Positions 8,371-17,544 of a stretch of 64,000 bases of DNA are shown one piece after another (position 1 is the first letter of the stretch; each line of letters begins with the position of its first letter). Made by a program: the position numbers and the translations under genes. Where the stretch lies: NCBI GenBank assembly GCA_021776135.1, contig JAJFGL010000053.1, positions 1 through 64,000 of the forward strand. Direction: 5' to 3'. Origin of the DNA: Kiloniellaceae bacterium. GTDB lineage: Bacteria > Pseudomonadota > Alphaproteobacteria > Kiloniellales > J153. The notes under the pieces were generated by a model. It searched no databases. It worked only from the letters and a program-made list of their open reading frames with translations, and had not been told where the DNA came from.

Positions 8371-9564
8371 TCAGCGCGCCGTTTCGGCGCTGGCCAGGGC
8401 TTTCGCCATCCAGCGGTGAAAGCAGTGGGTCGGGGCTTCGAACACCGGGGTGAAGACGCCGCCCTGAAAGGCCGGCGAGGCGCGGCCGCGTTGCATCTCC
8501 TCGACCACGTTCACATCCTCGCTAAAGACGGTGCGCCAGGTCCGGGCGTTTTCCGCCCTCACCGCGGCGAAATCGGGGCCCAGGGGGGCCTCGCCGACAT
8601 AGTAAATTTCGAAGTGCTCCAGGGTCCGGTCCGGGCCCAGGGGTTCGAGACGCACCGCGTAAAAATGGTCGCAATGCATGCCCAGGAGGACATTGGGAAA
8701 CAGGGCGATATATTCCGCCGCCTGGTCCCATGACGCCGGCAGCTTGGGGAAGCGGGGCAGGTCTGGGCCGGCGTTCGATGTCTGGGGCTTGTAGACGGTC
8801 GTGCCTTGGCCGGCGAAGAGGCCGTCTTCGGCGATGTTGTAGTGGTCCTCCAGGCGCGAATAGCTATTCAGCCCAGGGTGGATCCAAGGCAGATGATACG
8901 CCTCGCAGTAATTCTCGACCGCCAGCTTCCAATTGCAGGCGATATCGAAACGCAGAGACGAGTCCGGGCCGCCGTGGCGGATCAGGCTCAAATCGAAAGC
9001 CGCCCAGCGCGCGGTCAAGGGGGCGATGTGATCCTCGAAGGCCGGGGCGCCGCCCGACAGGTTTATGAATATCTGATCCAGCCACACGGTGGAACGCACC
9101 TCGTGCAAGCCGTGGCGGGACTTGTCGAAACCCTCAATCCGGTTCTTGCCGGTCCCGCCGACCGAGGGGGTGGCGCGCAGGCGGCCCTCGAAATCGTAGG
9201 CCCAGGAATGATAGGGGCAGCGCAGCACGGTCAGGCTTTTGCACGGCGCGGCGATCAGGCGGTGGCCGCGATGGCTGCACACGTTATGGAACACCCGCAC
9301 CTTGCCGTCGCGCCCGCGCACGCTCATGAGCGGCAGGCCCACAAGCTCGGCCGGCATGGCGTCGCCCGGACCGGGGATGGCGCTGGCGGTGCCGATGCAG
9401 GTCCAACTCCGCGCCAGAACCTGGTCGCGTTCGTGGATGGCGAAGGCCGATCCGGTGTAGGCCAGATTGGGCAAGCCCTTGGCTTGTTCAATAGGCCGGT
9501 CAACGCCGGTTAAAACCTCGGCCCAGGAAGTCCCCTGGGGGCCGGTATCCATATCCTGTGTCAT
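8371..9564 (-). CDS. aromatic-ring-hydroxylating-type Rieske oxygenase, alpha subunit
   Basis: A 397-residue non-haem iron oxygenase. The Rieske [2Fe-2S] ligands are Cys96-x-His98 (CSHRGH) and Cys116-x2-His119 (CPYHSW). The mononuclear iron site follows in ENYCEAYHLPWIH with His224 and His229. The family includes ring-hydroxylating dioxygenases and the demethylating oxygenases for glycine betaine, carnitine and related compounds, and the wide-range group cannot be narrowed from this sequence. No reductase or ferredoxin gene adjoins it, so its electron partner is elsewhere; a ferredoxin-NADP reductase at 20467-21477 is one candidate by inference only. The start may be Met1 or Met5. Confidence 0.87.
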   Translation of the reverse strand: MTQDMDTGPQGTSWAEVLTGVDRPIEQAKGLPNLAYTGSAFAIHERDQVLARSWTCIGTASAIPGPGDAMPAELVGLPLMSVRGRDGKVRVFHNVCSHRGHRLIAAPCKSLTVLRCPYHSWAYDFEGRLRATPSVGGTGKNRIEGFDKSRHGLHEVRSTVWLDQIFINLSGGAPAFEDHIAPLTARWAAFDLSLIRHGGPDSSLRFDIACNWKLAVENYCEAYHLPWIHPGLNSYSRLEDHYNIAEDGLFAGQGTTVYKPQTSNAGPDLPRFPKLPASWDQAAEYIALFPNVLLGMHCDHFYAVRLEPLGPDRTLEHFEIYYVGEAPLGPDFAAVRAENARTWRTVFSEDVNVVEEMQRGRASPAFQGGVFTPVFEAPTHCFHRWMAKALASAETAR

Positions 9565-9669
9565 GTGCGGTCTCCTTGCCGTTTTCTAAGTTATGACAGG
9601 CCGCTATGCCCGCGAAATCGCGCCAAGTTCCTGTCGCGGATTAGCGAAAATCCCCGTGAATGCCCCAGA

Positions 9670-9688
9670 AGCGCCATAGTTTGGCGCT
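9670..9688. promoter_or_regulatory. perfect 7-bp inverted repeat between the Rieske gene and chvI
   Basis: AGCGCCA and TGGCGCT face each other around a TAGTT loop. The site lies in the 226-bp gap between two divergently transcribed genes, about 100 bases from either start. It could be an operator or a hairpin; no T-run follows, so a terminator is unlikely. Confidence 0.4.
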
Positions 9689-9790
9689 AACAAACACCCG
9701 CCCTCGGCCGCCGCCCGGACTTAAGGGGTTCTGGCTCCAGTCCCATGGGTCGTGGTATTTTTTTAGCGGCCTGGAATTAGGAGGGCGGAC

Positions 9791-10492
9791 TTGCAGCACA
9801 CCATCGCGCTGGTTGACGACGACCGGAACATTCTCACCTCGGTCTCCATCGCCCTGGAGGCGGAAGGTTTTAGGGTGCGGACCTACACGGACGGCGCGGA
9901 GGCCTTGCGCGGCCTTTCGGCGACCCCGGCCGATGTCGCGATCCTGGATATCAAGATGCCGCGCATGGATGGGATGGAGCTGCTTGGCCGCATCCGCAAC
10001 TCCTCGAACATGCCGGTGATTTTCCTGACCTCGAAGGACGACGAGGTGGATGAGGTTCTGGGCTTGCGCATGGGCGCCGACGACTACATCACCAAGCCGT
10101 TTTCCCAGCGCCTTTTGATCGAACGAATCCGCGCTCTGCTGCGCCGCGAAGATGCCGCCGCCGGCGATTCAAACACCGGTTCCGGCGAAAAGCCCATGCT
10201 GCGGGGCGACCTGGTGCTCGACCCGGCGCGCCACCTCTGCACCTGGAAGGGCCAGGCGGTCAATTTGACGGTGACCGAGTTCTTGATTCTCAAGGCCCTG
10301 GCGGCGCGGCTGGGTCATGTGAAAAGCCGCGATCAGCTGATGGATTCGGCCTACGGCGAATCGATCTATGTGGACGACCGCACCATCGACAGCCACATCA
10401 AGCGCCTGCGCAAGAAATTCAAGGATATCGACAGCGGCTTCAACGAGATCGAAACCCTTTACGGTGTCGGTTATCGCTATAAGGACCGATAA
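9791..10492 (+). CDS. chvI: two-component response regulator ChvI
   Basis: A 233-residue OmpR-class regulator: receiver domain with phosphorylated Asp53 ([15 protein letters not shown]) and acidic pair DDD at 9-11, then a winged-helix domain ending [13 protein letters not shown] and [11 protein letters not shown]. Together with the next gene it forms the ChvG-ChvI system, which in alphaproteobacteria responds to acid and envelope stress. The start is TTG at 9791, preceded by a good ribosome site (AGGAGGG). The chvI-chvG-hprK-PTS gene order supports the assignment. Confidence 0.9.
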   Translation: MQHTIALVDDDRNILTSVSIALEAEGFRVRTYTDGAEALRGLSATPADVAILDIKMPRMDGMELLGRIRNSSNMPVIFLTSKDDEVDEVLGLRMGADDYITKPFSQRLLIERIRALLRREDAAAGDSNTGSGEKPMLRGDLVLDPARHLCTWKGQAVNLTVTEFLILKALAARLGHVKSRDQLMDSAYGESIYVDDRTIDSHIKRLRKKFKDIDSGFNEIETLYGVGYRYKDR

Positions 10493-12089
10493 CGGGAAAC
10501 GAAGGGCGCCGCGGGCCGCCGGGGCGCGGCGCGGGCTCCGTTCGCCGCTGATCCGGCGGATATTACTTCTCAATGTCCTGGTTCTCGCGATCCCCGTCTT
10601 TGGGCTGTTGCACCTCGACCAATACCGTCATTCGCTGATCGCCTCCGAGCTCGACAGCCTGCGTATTCAGGCGCGGACCTTCGCCTTGACCCTGGGCAGC
10701 GCCGCCGTGGTCGGCACCCCGCGCGGCGAGGAACGCCTGATGGCGGAGACGGCGCGCCACTTGATGCGCGTCCTGCTTTACGATACCGGCGTGCGGGCGC
10801 GTATATTCGATCGCGGCGGCGCGCTTGTGGCCGATAGTTTCGTCCTGATCGGGCCCGGCGGTTTGGTTCAGGTGGTGGAGCTTCCGGCGGCCGGCGAAAG
10901 CCGTTTGCTCGCGGTCCTGGAGCGCTGGTACGACAAGCTCTCGGCCTGGCTGCCGTCAAACGGCGAACTTCCTCTCTACACGGAATCCTTGACCCAAAGC
11001 GCGGCCGATTACGAAGAGGTCCAGCGGGCCCTGTTCGGCGAGGCGCTCGGCGCGGCGCGGGTCGACCGCCGGGGCCGCCTGGTCCTTTCCGTCGCGGTGC
11101 CGGTTCAACGTTACCGCCAAGTGCTGGGGGCGCTCATGGCCTCCAAGGGCGGGGCCGAGATCGACGCCGCCGTGAGCGCCCGGCGCTTGGATATCCTGCT
11201 GGTCTTCGCCATCGCCCTGGCGGTGACGGTGCTGCTGTCTTTGTATCTGGCCGGTACCATCGCCCGGCCGATCCGGCGCTTGGCCCTGGCCGCCGATCAG
11301 GTGCGCCACGGTCAGGGCCGCCAGCATGAAATTCCCGATTTTTCCAAGCGGGGCGACGAGATCGGCGATCTTTCCGCGTCCCTGCGCGACATGACCACCG
11401 CCCTATGGGCCCGGCTCGACGCCATAGAAGGTTTCGCCGCCGATGTCGCCCATGAAATCAAGAACCCCCTGACCTCCTTGCGCAGCGCGGTTGAAACCGT
11501 GGTCCGGGTCGAGGATTCGGAACAGCAAAAACGCCTGATGTCGATCATCCTCGACGACGTGCAGCGCCTGGACCGCCTGATTAGCGATATATCCGGGGCG
11601 TCGCGCCTCGACGCCGAATTGTCGCGGGCAGAAAGCGCGCCCGTGGACATCGCCCATTTGCTCAAAACCCTGATCGAGGCCTACGAGGCCACGGCGCCGG
11701 CCGGGGGCCCGCGTTTCCGCTTGGACCTGCATTCCGGCCAGGACTTGACGGTTCTGGGCATGGAAGACCGGCTAGGCCAGGTGTTGCGCAATCTCTTGAG
11801 CAATGCGATTACCTTTTCACCGCCCGGTGGCGAGATCGTGCTGTCCGGCCGCCGCGACGGAACCTGGGTGGTCATGACGGTTACGGATCGGGGGCCGGGG
11901 ATTCCCGAAACCAAGCTCGAGGCGGTTTTCGACCGCTTCTATACCGAACGGCCCAGGGACGAGAAATTCGGCACCCATTCGGGGCTGGGCTTGAGCATCT
12001 CGAAACAGATCGTCGAGGCCCACGGCGGCACCATCGCGGCGTCGAACCGGGACGGTGCGGTATTTACCATTCGCTTACCGGCGGCGTAA
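10464..12089 (+). CDS. chvG: sensor histidine kinase ChvG
   Basis: The partner kinase of ChvI. It has an N-terminal membrane helix ([19 protein letters not shown]), a periplasmic domain of about 200 residues, a second helix ([20 protein letters not shown]), a HAMP linker, the phospho-acceptor box [20 protein letters not shown], and ATPase motifs [23 protein letters not shown] and [17 protein letters not shown]. The start is uncertain. No ATG precedes the first helix after the chvI stop; the GTG at 10464 overlaps chvI by 29 bases and gives 541 residues. The frame lies open throughout, so coupled translation is likely. Confidence 0.85.
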   Translation: MSVIAIRTDNGKRRAPRAAGARRGLRSPLIRRILLLNVLVLAIPVFGLLHLDQYRHSLIASELDSLRIQARTFALTLGSAAVVGTPRGEERLMAETARHLMRVLLYDTGVRARIFDRGGALVADSFVLIGPGGLVQVVELPAAGESRLLAVLERWYDKLSAWLPSNGELPLYTESLTQSAADYEEVQRALFGEALGAARVDRRGRLVLSVAVPVQRYRQVLGALMASKGGAEIDAAVSARRLDILLVFAIALAVTVLLSLYLAGTIARPIRRLALAADQVRHGQGRQHEIPDFSKRGDEIGDLSASLRDMTTALWARLDAIEGFAADVAHEIKNPLTSLRSAVETVVRVEDSEQQKRLMSIILDDVQRLDRLISDISGASRLDAELSRAESAPVDIAHLLKTLIEAYEATAPAGGPRFRLDLHSGQDLTVLGMEDRLGQVLRNLLSNAITFSPPGGEIVLSGRRDGTWVVMTVTDRGPGIPETKLEAVFDRFYTERPRDEKFGTHSGLGLSISKQIVEAHGGTIAASNRDGAVFTIRLPAA

Positions 12090-12105
12090 TACCAAGGAAG
12101 CGGAT

Positions 12106-13464
12106 ATGGAAGCACAGACAATTCATGCGACCTGTGTGGTGCTCGATGGGGCCTCGGGCCCCTGCGGCGTTCTGTTGCGCGGCCCTTCGGGGGCCGGCAA
12201 GTCCGATCTGGCGCTGCGCCTGATCGATCAGGGCGCCCGCCTGGTCGCGGACGATCGATGCGACCTCAGCCTGGACCGCGCGGCGCCAAGCGCCGGTCCC
12301 CGGGTGATGGCGCGCGCGCCGGCCGCCCTGGCCGGGCGCATGGAGGCTCGTGGTTTGGGTATTGTCGAGGCGCCACGCGCGGCCGAGGCGCCGGTGGTCT
12401 TGATCGTCGATCTGGTGTCCGGCGAGGCGATTGAGCGCCTGCCGGAACCCGCCCGCGAGGATCTGCTGGGCGTAAGCCTGCCGTGCCTGGCCCTCGATCC
12501 CTTCGAGGTTTCGGCGCCGGCCAAGCTGCGTCTGGCCCTGCGGTTCTTGGTGGCGAAGCCGGGCGGCGGGGATAATGCCGCGGTCAAGCGCCGGCGCGTG
12601 GTTCTGGTCACGGGCATGTCCGGCGCCGGGCATTCGACGGCCCTGAAGGTACTCGAAGACGCCGGCTACGAATCCATCGACAACCTGCCGCTCAACCTGC
12701 TCGACGCGGTTTTGTTCGAACCCGATACGCCCCGGCCCTTGGCGGTTGGCGTGGATACCCGGACCCGCCGTTTTACCGCCGAGGCCGTGGTCGAGCGCCT
12801 GCGCGATCTTTCCACCCAAACCGGCTTGGCGGTAACCCTGGTGTTTCTCGATTGCCGGGACGACGTTCTGGCGCGCCGCTTCACGGAAACCCGCCGCCGC
12901 CATCCCCTGGCCCGCGACCGCCCCGTGGCCGACGGCATCGCGGCCGAACGCCGGCTGATCGCCCCGCTCAAGACCCATGCCGATTTGATGCTCGATACCT
13001 CGGAATATTCTCCCGGTGAGTTGGGGCGGGTTCTCACCGGGAATCTCGGCCTGGGGGCGGAGGGGGCCATGGCGGTCTTCGTGACCTCGTTTTCCTACCG
13101 CCACGGCTTACCGCGCGAGGCCGATCTGGTTTTCGACGTGCGGTTCCTAGCCAATCCCCACTACGACCCGGCCCTGCGGCCCCTCGACGGGCGCGATTCC
13201 AAGGTCGCCGCCTATATCGAAAAAGACCCGGAATTCGCCCATTTCATAGCCCGTCTGACCGGTATTCTGGCGCCTTTACTGCCGCGTTATGTGCGCGAGG
13301 GGAAGAGCTATTTGACCATTGCGCTCGGTTGTACCGGCGGCCGCCACCGCTCGGTCCTGGTCGCGGAGCGCCTGGGCGCCTGGTTCCGGGACCAGGGCTG
13401 GCCGGTGGAGACGAGCCACCGCGATCTCGCCGCCGGGGGTGATTCGCGTGCCGATTTGGGGTAA
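12106..13464 (+). CDS. hprK-rapZ: fused HPr kinase/phosphorylase - RapZ nucleotide-binding protein
   Basis: One open frame of 452 residues joins two proteins normally encoded by neighbouring genes. Residues 1 to about 155 are the short alphaproteobacterial HPr kinase: P-loop GPSGAGKSDLALRLI at 26-40, then LVADDRCDL and the GRMEARGLGI signature. After a linker of about 10 residues (AKPGGGDNAAVK) the RapZ/YvcJ protein follows from about 168: GMSGAGHSTALKVLEDAGYE, LDCRDDVLARRFTETRRRHP, FVTSFSYRHGLPREADLVFD and GCTGGRHRSV. HprK phosphorylates HPr on serine; RapZ binds nucleotides and, in enterobacteria, guides RNase E to a small RNA. His176 replaces the usual P-loop lysine in the RapZ half. The start is ATG at 12106. 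A lost stop codon or sequencing frameshift must be excluded. Confidence 0.82.
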   Translation: MEAQTIHATCVVLDGASGPCGVLLRGPSGAGKSDLALRLIDQGARLVADDRCDLSLDRAAPSAGPRVMARAPAALAGRMEARGLGIVEAPRAAEAPVVLIVDLVSGEAIERLPEPAREDLLGVSLPCLALDPFEVSAPAKLRLALRFLVAKPGGGDNAAVKRRRVVLVTGMSGAGHSTALKVLEDAGYESIDNLPLNLLDAVLFEPDTPRPLAVGVDTRTRRFTAEAVVERLRDLSTQTGLAVTLVFLDCRDDVLARRFTETRRRHPLARDRPVADGIAAERRLIAPLKTHADLMLDTSEYSPGELGRVLTGNLGLGAEGAMAVFVTSFSYRHGLPREADLVFDVRFLANPHYDPALRPLDGRDSKVAAYIEKDPEFAHFIARLTGILAPLLPRYVREGKSYLTIALGCTGGRHRSVLVAERLGAWFRDQGWPVETSHRDLAAGGDSRADLG

Positions 13465-13497
13465 AACCCGGCGGTTCGCACATCAAAGGATCGCGCA

Positions 13498-13902
13498 ATG
13501 ATCGGAATGGTGCTGGTCACCCACGGACGGCTCGCCTTGGAATTCGCGGCAGCGCTGGAACATGTGGTGGGGCCGCAGAAGAATATCGCCACCGTTTGCA
13601 TCGGTCCCGACGACGATATGGAGCAGCGCCGCCGCGAGATTATCGAGAGCGTGGAGAGCGCGGACGATGGCCGGGGGGTCGTGCTCTTGACCGATATGTT
13701 CGGGGGCACCCCCTCCAATCTGGCCATATCCGTGCTCGACCAGGGCCGGGTCGAGGTCATCGCCGGGGTCAATCTGCCCATGCTCATCAAGCTGGCCAGC
13801 CTGCGCGAGAGCGAGACTCTAGCCTCCGCCGTGGCTCAGGCGCAGGAGGCGGGCCGTAAATATATCAATGTCGCGTCGCAGTTACTGGCCGGCAAGACCT
13901 GA
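13498..13902 (+). CDS. PTS EIIA domain, mannose/fructose type
   Basis: A 134-residue EIIA(Man)-type protein. The phospho-accepting His9 is in MVLVTHGRLALEF, and DMFGGTPSNLA is the other family signature. No EIIB, EIIC or EIID gene is near, so it probably acts as a regulatory output of the PTS rather than in sugar uptake. It lies 33 bases after hprK-rapZ and 14 bases before HPr, in one operon. Confidence 0.9.
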   Translation: MIGMVLVTHGRLALEFAAALEHVVGPQKNIATVCIGPDDDMEQRRREIIESVESADDGRGVVLLTDMFGGTPSNLAISVLDQGRVEVIAGVNLPMLIKLASLRESETLASAVAQAQEAGRKYINVASQLLAGKT

Positions 13903-13916
13903 AGGCAAGGGAGACC

Positions 13917-14192
13917 ATGTCCGCCACGGCTACGATCCGCGCGACCATTAGCAACCGGCGGGGGTTGCATGCCCGGGCGGCGGCGAAATTCGTGAAACTG
14001 GCCGGCACCTTCGACGCGGAGATCACGGTACGGGCCAATGGCACCGAGGTGCCCGGCTTGTCGATCATGGGACTGATGATGCTCGCTGCCGCGAATGGCT
14101 GCGAAGTGTTGCTGTCCGCCCAAGGCCCGGATGCCCGCGCCGCCGTCGAAGCCCTGGCGGTGCTGGTTGGAAAGAAATTCGATGAAGACTGA
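13917..14192 (+). CDS. ptsH: HPr phosphocarrier protein
   Basis: A 91-residue HPr. The Enzyme I-phosphorylated His18 is in NRRGLHARAAAKFVK, and the regulatory serine region is GLSIMGLMMLAAANG (Ser49), the target expected for the HPr kinase encoded upstream. Both sites are present, so the protein could be controlled by histidine and serine phosphorylation. It overlaps the Enzyme I gene by 11 bases. Confidence 0.93.
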   Translation: MSATATIRATISNRRGLHARAAAKFVKLAGTFDAEITVRANGTEVPGLSIMGLMMLAAANGCEVLLSAQGPDARAAVEALAVLVGKKFDED

Positions 14193-16041
14193 AAAGCCCG
14201 GCAAAAAGACCAAGCGCGCGAAGACCAAGGCCCCAGCGGCCACGCCGCGCGGACAACCGGCGGCCACGCCGCGCGGACAACCGCCGCCGCCGCGCGGGCA
14301 AGATGTCTTCGAAGGCCTTGGCGTTTCCCCGGGAATCGCGATCGGCCCCGCCCATCTGCGCGACGGCGGCGACGTACAGGTGATCGAGCGCCGGATCGCC
14401 AAGCGCGAGGCCGAGGGCGAACTGAAACGCTTCCGGGACGCGATCGCGCAATCCTTGCGCCAGGTCGCCAAGCTCAAGAACAAGGCCAAGACATTTCATG
14501 GCACGGCGGCGGAAGAATTGGGCTATCTCCTGGACGCCCACGCCCACATGCTCAAGAGCCGCAGCCTGGTCGGCGGTATCGAGAAAAACATCCAAGAACG
14601 GCTGTGCAACGCCGAAGCGGCGGTCATGGACGAGATCGGCGGTATCGCCCGGAATTTCGCCGAAATGGACGATGCCTACCTGCGCTTGCGCGGCCAAGAA
14701 GTGCGCGAGGTTGGCCTGCGGATCGTGCGCAATCTAACCAAGGCCTCGTTCAGCAGCTTCGACCGCCTGGATCCGGGCAGCATTGTTATCGCGGAAGAGG
14801 TTACCCCGGCCGACACGGCGCTCATGGACCCGCGCATCGTCGGCGGCTTCGCCTGCGCCATCGGCGGCGCGGAGGGGCACACCGCGATCATGGCCCGCTC
14901 CCTCGGCCTGCCGGCGGTTCTGGGTGTTGGCGCTTTAATCGGCGGCGTGCGTAACGGCGATATCGTCATTATCGACGGCTCCAACGGCGTCGTCGTGATC
15001 AATCCCACCGCCGCTTGCCGGAGCGGTTACGAACGCCGGCGCAAGGTCCTGGCGCGCGAGACCCAGGCCTTGAGCCGCTTGCGCAACGTCGAACCGGTCA
15101 CCCGCGACGGCATCCGCGTTACCTTACAGGCCAACCTGGAATTGCCGCGCGAAATCGGCCAGGCGGTGGCGGCCGGGGCGGAGGGAATCGGCCTTCTGCG
15201 CACCGAATTCCTGTTCATGAATCGCGACGACCTGCCGGGCGAGGACGAGCAGACCGCGGCGCTCAGCGAGATTATCGAGGCCATGCCAGGGCGTCCGGTG
15301 ACTGTGCGCACCCTGGATATCGGCGGCGAGAAGCTGACCTCGTCCCTGGGCGCGCATTTCACCGAAACCTCGAACCCGGCCCTGGGCTTGCGCGCCATAC
15401 GCCTGTCCCTGAAGGAGCCCAAGCTGCTGGAAACCCAGCTTGCCGCCATGCTGCGGGCCGGCGCCAAGGGCAATCTGCGCATTCTCCTGCCCATGATCTC
15501 GGCCGTCGCGGAGGTCAAGGAAGTCCGTAAGATACTGGCCAAGGTCGCGGCCCGGCTAAAGCGCCGGGGCGTGCGGATCGCCGACCCCTTGCCGCCGCTG
15601 GGCGTTATGATCGAGATTCCGGGCGCCGCGCTGACCGCCGACGCCCTGGCCCAGGCGGCGGATTTTTTCGCCATCGGCAGTAACGATCTGACCATGTACA
15701 CCCTGGCGATCGACCGCGGCGAGGAAAGCGTGGCCCATCTCTATAATCCATTGCATCCCAGCGTCCTCAGGCTCATGCAATTCGCCATAGAGGCGGCGCT
15801 GCGGGCGCGCATCCCGGTTTCCATCTGCGGCGAGATCGCAGGCGACGTACGTTTCACGGCCTTGAACCTGGGCCTCGGCGTGCGCGAATTGTCCATGGGC
15901 GCCAATGCCTTGCCGCGTATTAAAAGCCGGATTCTGAACCTGGACATGCAAGCCGCGACCCAGCGCGCGCAGATGATAATGGATCAACACGATACCGGCA
16001 GAATCGCGGCCCTGCTCGACGATTTCAACGATGTTAGCTAG
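14182..16041 (+). CDS. ptsI: phosphoenolpyruvate-protein phosphotransferase (Enzyme I)
   Basis: A 619-residue Enzyme I that moves phosphate from PEP to HPr. The active His233 is in GGAEGHTAIMARSLGLPAVL; PEP-binding motifs LLRTEFLFMNR, VRTLDIGGEK, the catalytic-Cys block VSICGEIAGD and FFAIGSNDLTMYTLAIDR are intact. There is no GAF domain, so it is the classical form and not the GAF-containing PtsP of the nitrogen PTS. The first 45 residues are an unusual Lys/Pro-rich tail with a duplicated AATPRGQP unit; homology begins at FEGLGVSPGIAIGPA. The ATG at 14182 overlaps ptsH. Confidence 0.92.
   Translation: MKTEKPGKKTKRAKTKAPAATPRGQPAATPRGQPPPPRGQDVFEGLGVSPGIAIGPAHLRDGGDVQVIERRIAKREAEGELKRFRDAIAQSLRQVAKLKNKAKTFHGTAAEELGYLLDAHAHMLKSRSLVGGIEKNIQERLCNAEAAVMDEIGGIARNFAEMDDAYLRLRGQEVREVGLRIVRNLTKASFSSFDRLDPGSIVIAEEVTPADTALMDPRIVGGFACAIGGAEGHTAIMARSLGLPAVLGVGALIGGVRNGDIVIIDGSNGVVVINPTAACRSGYERRRKVLARETQALSRLRNVEPVTRDGIRVTLQANLELPREIGQAVAAGAEGIGLLRTEFLFMNRDDLPGEDEQTAALSEIIEAMPGRPVTVRTLDIGGEKLTSSLGAHFTETSNPALGLRAIRLSLKEPKLLETQLAAMLRAGAKGNLRILLPMISAVAEVKEVRKILAKVAARLKRRGVRIADPLPPLGVMIEIPGAALTADALAQAADFFAIGSNDLTMYTLAIDRGEESVAHLYNPLHPSVLRLMQFAIEAALRARIPVSICGEIAGDVRFTALNLGLGVRELSMGANALPRIKSRILNLDMQAATQRAQMIMDQHDTGRIAALLDDFNDVS
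14236..14283 (+). repeat. 24-bp in-frame tandem duplication in ptsI
   Basis: Two identical copies (14236-14259 and 14260-14283) encode AATPRGQP twice, residues 19-34 of Enzyme I, followed by a degenerate third copy (PPPRGQ). The unit lies in the disordered N-terminal tail, ahead of the conserved domain. Confidence 0.9.
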
Positions 16042-16062
16042 TTGTTAGCTAGTTGTTAGCTG
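16033..16062 (+). repeat. 11-bp tandem repeat over the ptsI stop codon
   Basis: GTTAGCTAGTT occurs at 16033-16043 and 16044-16054, and GTTAGCTG begins a third copy. The ptsI stop TAG (16039-16041) lies in the first copy, so extra copies do not change the protein. It looks like replication slippage. Confidence 0.85.
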
Positions 16063-16143
16063 GCGGCCGCGCATAACTTGCCGTCGCCGCGCGGGGCTGA
16101 TAAACGACCGCGAATATTCCCTTCTAAAAGGATGCTGACCCCC

Positions 16144-17544
16144 ATGGCCGACTTCACCGATTTCGCGATCAAGGATATTTCACTGGCAGATTGGGGCCGC
16201 AAGGAACTCGATATCGCCGAATCCGAGATGCCGGGCCTGATGGCCCTGCGCGAGGAGTTTGGGGCCGCGCAACCGCTCAAGGGCGCGCGCATCGCCGGCT
16301 CCCTGCACATGACCATCCAGACGGCGGTTCTGATCGAAACGCTCAAGGATCTGGGCGCGGACCTTCGTTGGGTGTCTTGCAACATCTACTCGACCCAGGA
16401 CCATGCCGCCGCCTCGATCGCCAAGGCCGGGATTCCTGTCTTCGCCTACAAGGGCGAAACCCTCGAAGAATATTGGGACTATACCCACCGCCTGTTCGAA
16501 TGGAGCGACGGCGGCGCCCCCAACATGATCCTGGACGACGGCGGCGACGCGACCTTGCTGGTACACCTGGGGATGCGCGCGGAAAAGGATATCTCGGTGG
16601 TGTCCAAACCGGGAAGCGAAGAAGAAGAATTCATGTACGCCGCCATCGTGAAGCGCCTGAAAGACCAGCCCGGCTGGTACACGAAGATGGGCAAGGACAT
16701 TCGCGGCGTTACCGAGGAAACCACCACCGGCGTGAACCGTCTCTATCAGATGGAGCGGGCGGGCAGCCTTCTGTTCCCCGCCATCAACGTCAACGATTCG
16801 GTCACCAAGTCGAAGTTCGATAACCTCTACGGTTGCCGTGAAAGCCTGGTTGACGGCATTCGCCGGGCCACCGACGTGATGATGTCGGGCAAGGTCGGGG
16901 TGGTCGCCGGCTACGGCGATGTCGGCAAGGGCTCCGCCGCTTCCCTGCGCAACGCCGGGTGCCGGGTGCTGGTCACTGAGATCGACCCGATCTGCGCCCT
17001 GCAAGCGGCCATGGAAGGTTACGAGGTCGTGACCATGGAGGAGGCGGCGCCGCGCGGCGATATTTTCGTCACCACGACCGGTAACTTCGACGTCATCACC
17101 ATCGACCACATGCGGGCCATGAAGGACCGCGCGATCGTCTGCAACATCGGTCATTTCGATAACGAGATACAAGTCGGCGCCCTGAAGAATTTCAAGTGGA
17201 CCAACATCAAGCCGCAGGTCGACGAGATCACCTTCAGCGACGACAAGCGGATCATCCTGCTGGCCGAAGGGCGTCTGGTGAACCTGGGCTGCGCGACCGG
17301 CCATCCCAGCTTCGTCATGAGCGCCTCCTTCACCAACCAGGTCTTGGCGCAAATAGAGCTCTGGACCAAGCCGGATGCCTACGGCAAGAAAGTCTATGTC
17401 CTGCCCAAGAACCTGGATGAAAAGGTCGCGGCGCTGCATCTGGCCAAGGTCGGCGCGAACTTGAGCAAGTTGAGCCAGAAGCAGGCCGATTATATCGGCG
17501 TTTCGGTTAAGGGGCCTTTCAAGCCGGATCAGTATCGCTACTAA
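16144..17544 (+). CDS. ahcY: adenosylhomocysteinase
   Basis: S-adenosylhomocysteine hydrolase, which splits SAH to adenosine and homocysteine and so relieves product inhibition of methyltransferases. The 466-residue protein shows [17 protein letters not shown], the NAD-binding [20 protein letters not shown] and the C-terminal PFKPDQYRY ending. The ATG at 16144 ([11 protein letters not shown]) is the homologous start. It follows the PTS operon after a 102-bp gap. I looked for an SAH riboswitch in this leader and could not recognise one. Confidence 0.96.
   Translation: MADFTDFAIKDISLADWGRKELDIAESEMPGLMALREEFGAAQPLKGARIAGSLHMTIQTAVLIETLKDLGADLRWVSCNIYSTQDHAAASIAKAGIPVFAYKGETLEEYWDYTHRLFEWSDGGAPNMILDDGGDATLLVHLGMRAEKDISVVSKPGSEEEEFMYAAIVKRLKDQPGWYTKMGKDIRGVTEETTTGVNRLYQMERAGSLLFPAINVNDSVTKSKFDNLYGCRESLVDGIRRATDVMMSGKVGVVAGYGDVGKGSAASLRNAGCRVLVTEIDPICALQAAMEGYEVVTMEEAAPRGDIFVTTTGNFDVITIDHMRAMKDRAIVCNIGHFDNEIQVGALKNFKWTNIKPQVDEITFSDDKRIILLAEGRLVNLGCATGHPSFVMSASFTNQVLAQIELWTKPDAYGKKVYVLPKNLDEKVAALHLAKVGANLSKLSQKQADYIGVSVKGPFKPDQYRY

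Noticed and set aside
16042-16143. Possible SAH riboswitch in the ahcY leader
   Set aside because: SAH riboswitches often precede ahcY in proteobacteria, but I could not find the conserved core or pseudoknot partners in these 102 bases; most of it is tandem repeat and a GC-rich spacer.
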